In this document: positions 10,736-20,172 of the stretch, piece by piece
Layout: each line of letters opens with the position of its first letter
Numbering within the stretch: position 1 is the first letter of the stretch
From: Cephalotus follicularis
Taxonomy: Eukaryota; Streptophyta; Magnoliopsida; Oxalidales; Cephalotaceae
DNA length: 64,000 bases
Reading direction: 5' to 3'
NCBI GenBank assembly: GCA_001972305.1
Contig: BDDD01000353.1
Location: 388,844-452,843, forward strand
The notes under the pieces: model-generated
Databases searched by the model: none
Told to the model about the DNA's origin: nothing
What the model saw: only the letters and a program-made list of their open reading frames with translations
Program-made: the position numbers and the translations under genes

Positions 10736-11707
10736 ATGAACTCAAACATGGGAGAAAGCCAAAACATCTCCAAACCCCCTTTCTTCGATGGCAATAACTA
10801 TAGCCATTGGAAGGCAAGGATGACTATTTTTATTCAATCCCTTGACTATAATCTTTGGGACCTCATAGTTGATGGTCCAAATCTCCCCACCATCACACTT
10901 GAGAATGGGGAAGTTATTTCCAAACCTAGGAACCTATATGATGACAATGATAGGAAACGAGTCCAAATAAATGCTAAGGCCAAGCATATTATTATTTGTG
11001 CTATTAATTCAAATGATTTTAATAGAATTTCGTCTTGCATTTCCGCTAAGGAAATGTGGGATAAACTTGAGGTCACCTACGAAGGGACTAATCAAGTCAA
11101 GGAGGCCAAAGTTAGCATGCTTGTTCATGAGTATGAAATGTTTACCATGAACGAGAATGAGGATATTAAATCTATGTTCTCTAGATTTACTAACATTATT
11201 AATGCTTTACAAGCTTTGGATAAGACATATTCTAATAGTGAAATGGTAAGGAAAATTCTTAGGTGCTTGCCAAGATCATGGATGCCAAAGGTCACCGCAA
11301 TTGAGGAAGCAAAGAACCTCAATGTTCTTGCATTAGAAGATCTCCTTGGGTCATTAATGACTCATGAGTTGTCAATGCAAAAGAAGGATGACGATGAAGA
11401 AAAGGAGAAGAAAAAGAAAAAGATTGTAGCCTTAAATTCATCCCAAACCGAAGACTCCGATGATGATGATGATGATGATGAGGAACTTGCATTTATCACC
11501 CGGAGATTCAAGAAGTTTCTCGCCAGCAAAAAGAAATTTGGTGGAAGACCAAACAAGAAGTTCCACCAAAAAGGAGAATCAAGTAAACTTGAAGAAATCA
11601 TATGCTTCGAGTGCAACAAGCCGGGGCATTACAAAAGCGTGCCCTCGCCTAAAGAAGAAGGACTTAGTGAAGAAGAAGAAGAAGGCTATGATTGCAACTT
11701 GGGATGA
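10736..11707 (+). pseudogene. Element S1: gag, frameshifted near its end
   Basis: A 323-codon frame starting shortly after the primer site. It opens with PPFFDGNNYSHWKARM (the N-terminal copia gag motif), continues with a UBN2-type capsid core at about residues 60-200 (EMWDKLEVTYEGTNQVKEAK), and then a lysine/aspartate-rich linker. A CCHC zinc knuckle (CFECNKPGHYKS) is cut at its last cysteine by a frameshift near 11637. After the shift the gag tail continues in the frame of the next feature. The frame used here ends at 11707 with unrelated residues. The length and the acidic linker fit Sirevirus gag. Confidence 0.9.
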
Positions 11708-12548
11708 AAGCGATGAATCCAGCTCGGATGAAGACACAAAAGAAGAGGTGGCTCAAATAGCCTTAATGGCTTTGGAGGATCAAGAAGAAGAAGAAAATGA
11801 TGAGGTAACATATGACGAACTTGTCTTGTTAGTAGAAAAATATAGTTCTATGATTGCTTCTTTAAAGAAAAAGGTTAAATCTTTGACATATGAAAATGAT
11901 GATCTAAAATTGACTAAGGAAGAAACTTCAAATGAAATTGAGGTAGACCTCCTTGAGAATAAAATTGCAAAATATATGCATTCGATTCATGAGCGGGAGA
12001 ATGCTAGGTTAGGATATAGCAATATTATAACAAGGATTCTCGAGTGTTTTGGTGTCGATTTCACTGGAGAAGTGCATAATGATCTACAAAGTTCTGACAA
12101 ACTAGGGAAAGGAACCCTTGGTAGAATGGGGTTCAAAAAGCATAAGAGGCTTGGCACGTGGATTCCGAGAGACGAGGACTCCAATAGAGTGGAGGAAGAG
12201 GAAGGTGAAGCCGAGGTAGGGGAAGAAGCTGAGAATGTACCCCTACAGATCGAACCACAGCCTCAACCTATCCCGGATGTCCATCTTCCAAGAAATAGGA
12301 TGGACGAGATGTTTGACGCCATCAAAAGCATGCAACAGAATTTTCAGGAATTGAAGACGGGTATGCATTCCATGAAGAGGCGTCAGAAGACGATTGCTAA
12401 GAAATTTGCTGAATCTGGCTTCATTGAGTATGGAGGACTCATATCTTCTCCCTCCAGCCACGACGATGATCCCCCGGACGATGCAGCCACTGATGATATG
12501 GAGGGTGATCTCGGAGGAGATGATGAGGGCACTCACATGGAGGATTGA
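11638..12548 (+). pseudogene. Element S1: gag tail fused to env-like C-terminal half
   Basis: One open frame continues from the zinc-knuckle remnant through an acidic stretch (WDESDESSSDEDTKEEVA) and a coiled-coil-like segment (LVEKYSSMIASLKKKVKSL). Near 11985 it passes into sequence typical of the second half of the gene that follows pol in Sireviruses (RLGYSNIITRILECFGVDF, then acidic and QP-rich, MDEMFDAIKSMQQNFQELK). It ends TAG-free until TGA at 12546-12548. So pol is removed between two coding regions and the frame survives the join. Whether a fusion protein is made is unknown. The function of the env-like product is not established in general. Confidence 0.75.
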
Positions 12549-13330
12549 GCATGTGCATCCCATATTTTTTTTTTGCATTTTCTGTTTTCTTGCGCTTTTG
12601 GATATGCTCATGTGGTTTGCAAATTTAAGTTTGTAACTTGACAATCTTATCATGTAATGACAATGTTTGGTGTTAATGCAATGAGGTTTGTGTTTAATGC
12701 GTTGGATTACTTTATATTGCAGCTTGATATATCATATGATTGTATGTTGATGTTTTAAGCCTTGAAAGAATTGATTTAGTATGTTATTCAATTGATCTTA
12801 ATATGCACAGGCACATATTTTGATGCATACTTTACCATTTTGTGCATGTTCTCTTTTGCAATATCTTTTGCAGCACATTCATATGCAAAATGTTTGCAAA
12901 CTCAATAACTTGTTCAAAATGACAATGACTTTGGTGATGATAAGTTAACTTTGGGAGCATAAACTGTATGCTCAAAAGACTTTAGTCATAAGCTTGGATG
13001 TGTCCATTAATCCCTTTTAAGATGATAACAAAAGGGGGAGAATATTTGCATTAGTTTAAGTTTTGTTTTAAGTTTTGTAGAAAAAGGTTTGGGGGAGAAA
13101 TGATAAAATTGAAAGAAGAATGTGAGATAGAGTATATAAATGCATCATGGTTTTAATGAAAATGCTATATAACCCTTATATAACAAAGGGGGAGGTAATA
13201 AACTCAGGGGGAGGTATTGTCTCTGAACTCTTAACTAAGATCTAAATTTTACTTCATATGCTCTTCATTCGTTAAATGTTTATAACTTAACTATCTCTAT
13301 GTCTAAAATGTAACAAATTTTGTCATCATC
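12549..13330 (+). other. Element S1: 3' untranslated region
   Basis: Non-coding, with repeated AGGGGGAG-like words (AAAGGGGGAGAATA near 13030, GGGGGAGGT near 13190 and 13206), which are characteristic of the Sirevirus 3' region. Confidence 0.75.
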
Positions 13331-13342
13331 AAAAAGGGGGAG
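13331..13342 (+). other. Element S1: polypurine tract
   Basis: AAAAAGGGGGAG, two bases before the LTR start TGTTGACATT at 13345. Confidence 0.9.
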
Positions 13343-13469
13343 ATTGTTGACATTTATGTCTCAATCCTATGTTTTGATGATAACATATTTGTATTTAAAA
13401 AAGTTTCTTGATGTGCAAGAAAGCAACTAAGTAAGAAAAACAAAACAGGAATTCTGCAGAAATCAACCC

Positions 13470-13840
13470 AGACCATCGACGCTTAGCATTAAAGCGTCTA
13501 CGCTTTAACAGACGGTCGAGACAAGAACAAAGCGTCTACCGGTGAAGCACTTGGAAAATTGGGAATAACACTCCAACCGTCGACACCCAAAATTCAAGCG
13601 TCTGCACTTTGAGGCACAAAGCGCCTGCTCTTAGTGCAAAGCGCCTGCCGTCTGAGACAGTGGAGAAATGGCAATTAAAATGTGCCTAAGCGGCGACGCC
13701 CACAGACTAAGCGTCAACACTTTAACTGGCGGTCGACGCCAGAATTTGAAAGCCTGCGCTTTGAGCTGTATATTCAAATTTGAGATCCCCAACGGTCACA
13801 TGACCGTCGACACTTTGGAGGAAACGGTCGATGCTTTAGT
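13470..13840. repeat. TCGA-core motif array in the S1 U3
   Basis: Degenerate units such as CCATCGACGCTTAGC, AAGCGTCTACGCTTT, GCGGTCGACGCC and CCGTCGACACTTTGG. The last shares the 13-mer GTCGACACTTTGG with the Z2 leader array near 55146. The array ends about 90 bases upstream of the TATA box. Confidence 0.8.
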
Positions 13841-13930
13841 CGGCTGGAACAGATTCTGACAGATTTCAGTGGAAATTCCATTAAGGAATCAATCTTAAAC
13901 TAATCCCAACGGATCTATTAGACAAGATGG

Positions 13931-13936
13931 TATAAA
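13931..13936 (+). promoter_or_regulatory. TATA box of the S1 LTR
   Basis: TATAAA in GATGGTATAAATGGACG, about 585 bases into the LTR and downstream of the motif array. Confidence 0.7.
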
Positions 13937-14328
13937 TGGACGAATGTTTGAAGAGAAGAAAGGGAGAACAACACAAGCAAGTCATACATACAAACATCAT
14001 TCAAAGAAATCGCAATCAAGGCATTCAAATCAAAAGCTCATCCAAAAAGTTTATTTTTATCTTGAGCCATTTTCTTGTTCTCACAAAATCTGAGAAAGTT
14101 GTATCTTTTAAAATCCAACCTTGTGAGAGGTTTAGTTACAAACACAAACTCTTTATACTTTGATTGTAATAGGGGAGTGAACCCTAGTGAATTTGGGAAG
14201 TAAACCCAAAAGAGTTTTGTAAGTGATTGAGGTCAATCACAAAGGTGTACCGGATAGCACCCGTAATTGTATTCGGAGAACTAGTGGAAACTCAAGGAGA
14301 TCCTTGGGAAAATTGGACGTAGGCAAGA

Positions 14329-14395
14329 GTAATTATTTTTTGTTGATTGCCTTACCGCTCTATATGTTGTCTTAATTTGGAAACGGGGGTGTGAC
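14329..14395 (+). repeat. Element G1: 3' LTR terminal bases
   Basis: TTGATTGCCTTACCGC through GGGGGTGTGACA matches 5357-5420 of the 5' LTR with one or two differences. This shows that S1 lies inside the G1 LTR and that about 600 bases of that LTR are missing. Confidence 0.9.
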
Positions 14396-14485
14396 ATATA
14401 TATACAAGGAATAAGATTGTTTCATACAAGATAAGATATAATATGACAACCCATCTAATGGCTTGTCGGGTCACTATATCTAACA
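14396..14485 (-). repeat. Element W: first bases of the 5' LTR
   Basis: The minus strand starts TGTTAGATATAGTGACCCG and resembles the starts of the LTRs at 39684 (+), 39414 (-), 57478 (-) and 20173 (+). I assign it to W because W is the only minus-strand copia to the left and because the next five bases nearly repeat those before W. Confidence 0.55.
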
Positions 14486-14717
14486 CCCAGCACATGCCAT
14501 AAAACAACTCGGTTAGAGCCTAATCCACTCAGCCAACCACCTAAACACTCATCAATGCATACACTATAACAAACTCTGACCGGATCGTTGGAGGGTAGTC
14601 CTGGAGGCCATTTCGGTGCTACCTTTTGACCATCTTCTTGTTACTTTCAGGTCCATTTCCACCATAGCAGATCAGCTAAGAGTTCACATTCATTGTTGAC
14701 AAATCTATGTGTCAACA
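14486..14717 (+). repeat. Element T: 5' LTR end (R/U5)
   Basis: Includes ACTCTGACCGGATCGTTGG, CATAGCAGATCAGCTAAGAG and the LTR end GTGTCAACA at 14717, followed two bases later by a TGGTGCCG primer site. These words are typical of the end of Tat-type LTRs. Confidence 0.75.
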
Positions 14718-14719
14718 AT

Positions 14720-14727
14720 TGGTGCCG
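14720..14727 (+). other. Element T: primer binding site
   Basis: TGGTGCCG followed by TATGTGGGAACC, the primer neighbourhood found in Tat/Ogre-type gypsy elements (usually TGGCGCCG or TGGTGCCG). Confidence 0.75.
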
Positions 14728-14939
14728 TATGTGGGAACCAGACAAAACCTAGCCATAGCACTATTGTCCAACCCCAAACCTGACCCTATGGTCAGACAAC
14801 AGAAATCTCCCAGAAAGACAGCATCCAAAACTCTGCCTCCCACCGACCAAACACTAGAAACAATCCAAGGGTTGACCCTTAGGAAGACCATCCAAGCACC
14901 AACCTCCAGCGAAGTAGAAGCCCTCTAGCAAGTCAAGAG

Positions 14940-16385
14940 GCCAGGGATCGCCCAAATGTAGATGATCCCGTGCAAAGGAAAGAATACGGAGATCAACCCG
15001 CAATGAAGGAGGACCTGCAGAAGATAGCTCAGCAAATGCTAGAGAAAGATCCTGGCGTAGAATGATCGCCAACCCAGATGATCATTGGAAGCTGGAGGTC
15101 CCAGCCAACCACCCAAGGGAAAAGAAAAAGTTGTAAAAGAAAGAGATTGGATAGTGTGACCATCCCTCGTTAACATAGAAAAGAAGAGGATGTGCCTAAG
15201 GCGTTCTCTTCAGAGGGAAGACTCTGAGGAGGGCAGCTCTTCCCCGGGTAGGTTTGTCCGAGGAAAAGAGCCCAACAAGTGGGGAGAAAAGGCAAGAGAC
15301 TACTTGGACACTAGGGAAGTCACCCAGTATCAGAATAGAGCAAGTATACTCTAGAGATTGGGACCTAAAGACAAGGAAGACATCATAACCTACACATCGA
15401 GGAGCTACTCCGATATGGCTCTCACCCTTTCACCAAAGATGTGGTCGAAGAAAATAAGTCAAGAGGGTTAAAACTCCCTCTATTTGAAAGGTATGATGGA
15501 ACCGGAGATCCAGGGGACCATCTGATAAGTTTTGAAGACATCATGATAGTACACAATCTAAGGGACGCCATCAAGTGCCTTTTATTCCAAGCCTCTCTAA
15601 CAGGACCTGCGAGGTCATGGTTTACAACCCTACCTTGTTTTTCCATCTCCACCTTCAAAGAGATGAGCAGGGTTTTCATTACCTACTTCATTAGTAGCCG
15701 AAGGTAGAGAAAAACAACCACAAATCTATTTGGAACAAAGCAGATGAGGGAGGAGTCCCTTCGCGACTATATTAAGAGATTCCGATCAGATGCTGCCAAG
15801 GTCTGAGATCTTGATCAAGCTGTGGCCACAACAGTCATCACGTGTGTATTGAGGTCAAGAAGATTCTATTCTTCCCTGATAAAAAGAGAAGCTAATGACC
15901 TAGTCGAGTTTTTGGCCAGAGCAGAAGCTTATATAAACTTATAGGACACTATCTCAACTAGGCGAGAGGATGTTCAAGATACCAGAGAGAATAATGGTCA
16001 ATTCAGAGAAGGTGTTAGAGGTAGAGATGGAGGGGGATCCCGGGAACAGGGTAGAACTCAGGATTATGGGACACCTCGGGAAGATAAAAGAGGTCGGGGA
16101 AGAGTCCAAAAATTCAACCCTGCAAAAAATTACACCCACCTCAAGGCGCCCAGGGAAGAAATTTTGATGGCAATTAGAAATGATCAATCTCTTCAGTGGT
16201 CGGACAAGATGAAGGTCAATAACAACAAATGAGATAGGAGTAAATGGTGTGAATTTCATCACGGTTATGGACAATCAACCAACGAATGCAGACTGTGTAA
16301 GGATGAGATAGAAAAATTGATCTGGCGAGGAAATCTCAGAAGGTTTGTGGAAGAGCGAGATTATAAGACCTCACCGAACTAGAAT
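14940..16385 (+). pseudogene. Element T: gag
   Basis: The core is readable at about 15440-15960: LPLFERYDGTGDPGDHL, GPARSWFTTLP, ESLRDYIKRFRSDAA, then FLARAEAYINL. The CHHC-like motif of Tat gag is at about 16245-16350 (KWCEFHHGYGQSTNECRL, then IEKLIWRGNLRRFVEE), with glutamine where the second histidine is expected. Several stops interrupt the frame. Sequence before about 15080 carries no clear motif. Confidence 0.8.
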
Positions 16386-16559
16386 CGTGTCTAGGAGAAG
16401 TGGTCGGAAGAAGAAAGAGTAGAACCCGCATAGGCCAATGATAAGGGGAAGAGCGTAGTAGGGACGATTAATGTGATAGCATGAGGGCTAGCCTCAGTAG
16501 AAGAAAGTAGCTCGTCAAGGAGGAGGTACGCCAGAGAGAATTTAACACCAGAGTTACCT

Positions 16560-16900
16560 TCCAAAAAGTCAAAATACGAGATGATAATCTCCTTCTCGGA
16601 TGAAGACCTTAGAGGGATTAAGACTCCCCATGAAGACCCTCTGTTAATAACAGTGCAGATCGCCAACCACACAATGAAAAGAGTGCTAGTAGATAATGGG
16701 AGCTCGACGAACATCCTGTCTTTAGATGCCTTCACCTTAATAAGACTTCCCCGGGAGGAGTTAAAACCGATTCAATCACCTTTGTTTAGTTTCACTGGGG
16801 ACACATTAAGCCTGAAAGGAGTAATAAGCTTACCTATAATGATAGGAGAGGATCGCGCTGCCAAGCCACCATCCTAGTAGCCTTCTTAGTTGTTAGGATA
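16560..16900 (+). pseudogene. Element T: aspartic protease
   Basis: An open stretch reads ISFSDEDLRGIKTPHEDPL and KRVLVDNGSSTNILS. The active site is DNGSS, as usual in Tat elements (Asp followed by N/T-G-S-S). The frame is lost near 16877. The protease would release the mature Gag and Pol proteins. Confidence 0.8.
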
Positions 16901-17179
16901 CCCCCAACTAACAATGTGATCCTTGGCAGACCCTCCTAGACCGTGCTAAAAGCTGTGACCTCAATCCCTTATCTCAAAATGAAGTTTCTGACTTTGGGAG
17001 GGGTTGGGGAGGCCCGAGGAGACCAATCCATAGCCAGAGAGTGTTATTTCACATCATCCCTATAGAAACTCAAATTCCCGAGGAGAGTCAAGAGAATCGA
17101 GGAAGATCAGCTGAGGAGCTTGAGGAAGTATTCCTTGGCGGAGAAGGCAGTGGGAAATCTATCAAAATCGGAAGTAATC

Positions 17180-18440
17180 TTGAAAGCCAAATCCAGGAAC
17201 AACTGATACTATTCCCAAAAGAGAACAAAGATGTCTTTGCCTTGTCTACACGAGATGCTTCCGGGATTGATCTCGGGACAATGGTTCACAAGCTCATAAT
17301 CCTCCCAAATGCCTGACCTGTGAGACATAAGAAGAGATCCTTTACCCGAGAGCGACAAGATGCTATCAAGGTTGAGGTTAAAAGGTTGGTCGAGGCAGGG
17401 CGCATCTGAGAAGTAGATTACTCGGATTGGATCTCAAATGCTGTGTTGGTTAACAAGTCGTGCGGGAAGTGGACAATGTGTACTGACTTCACCAACTTAA
17501 ATAATGCCTCCCCAAAAGACAACTACCCTCTCCCCAAAATAGATCGACTGGTGGATTCGACCTCGGGTCATGAGTTACTCAGCTTTATGGATGCCTTCTC
17601 TAGCTACAATCAAATACCCATGTACCCTCCCGACCAATAGAGGACTTCATTCATCACTGACCAGGGTATCTATGCTATACCGTTATGCCTTTTGGTTTAA
17701 AAAATATGAGGGAAACTTTCCAAAGGTTAGTGAAAAAGGTTTTCTCATCGCGGATAGGGTTGAATATGGAGGTCTATGTTGATGACATGCTAATGAAGAG
17801 TAAGATTGTGGGAGACCATTTATCAAACCTGCAAAGTTCATTCGAGATGCTTCGGGAGCATGACATGAAACTTAACCCAGAGAAATGTGCTTTTGCGGTC
17901 ATCTCTGGAATGTTTCTCGGTTTCATGGTCACTTATCGAGGAATAGAGATAAATCCCAAGAAGATTACAGCAGTGTTAGAGATTTAGTCCCTAGGGAATG
18001 TGAAGGAAGTGCAAAGGTTGAATGTCCGAGTGGCTACGCTAAATAGATTCATATCGAAGTCAGCCGATCAGTGTCTACCATTCTTCAAGAAGCTCAAAAC
18101 AGGAAAGAACTTAGAATGGACCTCTGACTGCGAACTAGCTTTTGAAGAATTGAAGAACTACCTCACAACTCCTCCTTTGATATGCAAGCCCAACCCTGAA
18201 GAGACTTTATTATTGTAACTATCGGTCTCAGATGTCACAGTAAGTTTAGTGCTATTTTGAGAAGAAGAGGGGGCACAAAAGCCAGTTTATTATGTTAGAA
18301 AAGTATTAGGAGAGTACGAAGTTAGGTACCCCTACCATCCAAAAACTCGTCTATGCTTTGGTGATCTCAGCAAGAAAACTTTGACCTTACTTTCAGGCTC
18401 ATACGATACATGTCATGACGGATCAATCCTTAACGCAAGT
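17180..18440 (+). pseudogene. Element T: reverse transcriptase and first RNase H
   Basis: Motifs in order: KWTMCTDFTNLNNASPKD, YPLPKIDRLVD, LSFMDAFSSYNQIPM, MPFGLKNMRETFQRLV and VYVDDMLMKSK (active site VDD intact). Next come the connection (FLGFMVTYRGIEINPKK), FEELKNYLTTPPLI and a poorly preserved RNase H (EEGAQKPVYYVRKVLGEYE). At least four stops and two frameshifts break it. Confidence 0.85.
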
Positions 18441-18559
18441 GCTACAGAAGCCCTAGATATTGGGGAGATTAATCAAGTGGTCCATGGATTTGGGAGAGTT
18501 ATACGTGCACTTCAAGCCGAGACCAGCATTGAAGTCCCAAATTGTCTCGGATTTCATAG

Positions 18560-19020
18560 TAGAAAGTACCAGCCCTTTGGAAGAAGAAATCATGGAAGGG
18601 GAAGGGCCATCACTCTACCTGAACTATGGAGTTTGCATGTCGATGGGTCCTCATCACAACAAGGGTCAGGAGCCGACATTATCCTCACGAGCCCTGAGGG
18701 TTGGGAGCTCGAATACACCATTCGATTTGGATTCGCTGTAACTAACAATACAACAGAGTATGAAGCATTTATATCTGGATTGAAAATTGTGAGACATCTC
18801 CAAGTAGACAAGTTGAAAGCGCACACTGATTCCCAGCTGGTGGCCAATCAAGTCCAGGGAGTTTTTGATACAAAAGAGGCCTCCATGGCATCCTACCTCG
18901 GAGAGGTACTGAAACTCCAAGATGAATTCATTTACCATGAAGTGGCTAAAATACCCTGAGATGAGAATATGAAGGTGGATGCCTTGTCCAAATTGGCAAC
19001 CTCAGAAAACTTTGAGGCAT
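18560..19020 (+). pseudogene. Element T: second (archaeal-type) RNase H
   Basis: LHVDGSSSQQGSGADIILTS, NNTTEYEAFISGLKIVRHL and AHTDSQLVANQVQGVF show the Asp-Glu-Asp catalytic residues of the RNase H fold in sequence unlike the RT-linked domain. The frame is open to 18959, and KVDALSKLAT with the last catalytic Asp follows after one stop. This domain is specific to the Tat lineage. Confidence 0.85.
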
Positions 19021-19289
19021 GACTCACGTTCTTTCTTGAAACACTGCCTTGCATGAGCATATCCGAGAACTTAACAATCAACTCGGTGGAAGTAGAGCCG
19101 AGCTGCATGGATCCGATAGAGGCATGTTTGCGAGACTCTGTTTTGCTAAAAACAAGTTCAAAAGCCAGGAATATCCGAAATGAATCGTCTTGGTACATCC
19201 TACGAGAAGACCAATTATACTGAAGATCCTTCACACAGCAATTCCTTTAGTGCCTTTGACCCTTATAATCTAGGCGTGTGCTTGAAGAA

Positions 19290-20172
19290 GTACATGATGG
19301 CATCTATGGGAACTACATTGGGGGAAGATCTTTGTCACAAAAAGCCCTTAGGTAAGGATTCTATTGGCCGACAATTGTCAAAGAAGTAGTCGACTTGGTA
19401 AGGAGATGTGACCGATGTCAAAAGTTTGCTTCCATTACCCATCGATCGGTCGTGGAACTAACATCCATAGTCTCGACGTGGCCCTTCGCCCAATGAAGAA
19501 TGGATATCCTGGGACATTTCCCTCTAGCTTCGGGATAAAAAAAAGTTTATTATGGTAGTCGTGGACTATTTTACTAAGTGGGTAGATACAGAGGCTCTTT
19601 CAAAGATCACGAAACACAATGCCTAACAATTCCAATGGAAAAATATCATTTGTCGGTTTGGTATACCCTGAGTTCTTATCACGGGCAATGGCACTCAATT
19701 TGACAACAAAAGATTCAGAGAATACCGTGAAGATATTGGAATTAGGCAGAACTTTACTTCTGTAGCCCATCCCTAGGCCAACGGGCAACTCGAAGTCATC
19801 AATCGTATAGTTCTCCAAGCACTGAAGAAGAAGTTTGAAGGAGCCAAAGGATCGTGGGCTAAAGAATTGCCAGGTATCCTCTGGAGTTATTGAACATCCT
19901 CGACTTTCACCTCGAGCGAAAACCTCCTTAGCCTTGCTTATGGCTAAGAGATAGTAGTACCTGCGAAATTGGGGTACTCTTCCCAAGGGTTAAGCGATAT
20001 GTTGAAGAACATAATGGTGAGGGACTAAGAGCGAATTTGGACTTCATAGAAGAACACAGAGATCAAGCAACCATGAGAATCGCCGCTTATCAGAGAAGGA
20101 CTCGGTGCTACTATGACCGAAAGGTGAAAAACTGAGAGTTTAAGGTAGGGGATGTAGTCTTGAGGAAGACCT
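19290..20172 (+). pseudogene. Element T: integrase
   Basis: The N-terminal zinc region (VRRCDRCQKFASI), part of the catalytic core (VVDYFTKWVDTEALSKI) and the C-terminal part (HRDQATMRIAAYQRR, YYDRKVKN, GDVVLRKT) are recognisable in several frames with many stops. The gene stops mid-domain at 20172, where the Z1 LTR begins with TGTTAGAGATGG. Confidence 0.8.

Larger units (their letters stand above)
10656..14328 (+). mobile_element. Element S1: pol-less Sirevirus (copia) derivative
   Basis: Order: last bases of the 5' LTR (10656-10673), primer site (10674-10685), gag with frameshift (10736 to about 11970), joined to the C-terminal half of the post-pol env-like gene (to 12548), 3' untranslated region, polypurine tract (13331-13342) and a 3' LTR from 13345. 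Protease, integrase, RT and RNase H are absent. Both outer LTR ends are missing: only about 17 bases of the left LTR remain, and the right LTR stops after GGACGTAGGCAAGAGT. It lies inside the 3' LTR of G1. Confidence 0.85.
13345..14328 (+). repeat. Element S1: 3' LTR, 3'-truncated
   Basis: Starts TGTTGACATTTATG. A palindromic array at 13470-13840 lies in U3, and a TATA box at 13931-13936 follows. The conserved TTGGACGTAGG segment near 14315 is present, but the rest of the LTR, including its CA end, is missing. The sequence returns to the G1 LTR at about 14329. Confidence 0.85.
4490..14395 (+). mobile_element. Element G1: chromovirus-like gypsy, interrupted by S1
   Basis: Order: 5' LTR fragment (4490-5420), primer site (5424-5437), intact gag (5530-6585), collapsed pol (about 6950-8418), polypurine tract (8417-8430), 3' LTR (8431-10655 plus 14329-14395). 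The LTRs begin TGTAACGCCC and end GTGTGACA. The 5' LTR has lost its first roughly 1.9 kb. Protease, the front of RT, RNase H and parts of integrase are deleted. The chromodomain-like end and primer type point to the chromovirus branch. Confidence 0.85.
1409..14485 (-). mobile_element. Element W: copia remnant, minus strand, interrupted by G1
   Basis: On the minus strand the order is 5' LTR (14485 to 14396 and about 4489 to 3268), primer site (3266-3255), non-coding leader (3254-1999), then a truncated 3' LTR (1998-1409). Gag, pol, the polypurine tract and the first part of the 3' LTR are gone. The leader resembles those of Z1 and Z2 (for example the words near 2010-2180 and 2425), which places W in the same copia lineage. 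The outer bases CCCAC (1404-1408) and CCCAG (14486-14490) fit a 5-bp duplication with one mismatch. G1 split the 5' LTR, and the left junction was later lost. The inner parts are secure; the right boundary is inference. Confidence 0.6.
14720..20172 (+). mobile_element. Element T: Tat-lineage gypsy internal region
   Basis: Gag, protease, RT, RNase H, a second (archaeal-type) RNase H and integrase follow in that order, all with many stops and frameshifts. The extra RNase H between the RT-linked one and integrase marks the Tat lineage. The region is the most decayed in the window, in keeping with being the oldest host. It is cut at 20172 in the integrase C-terminal region by the start of Z1. Confidence 0.9.
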
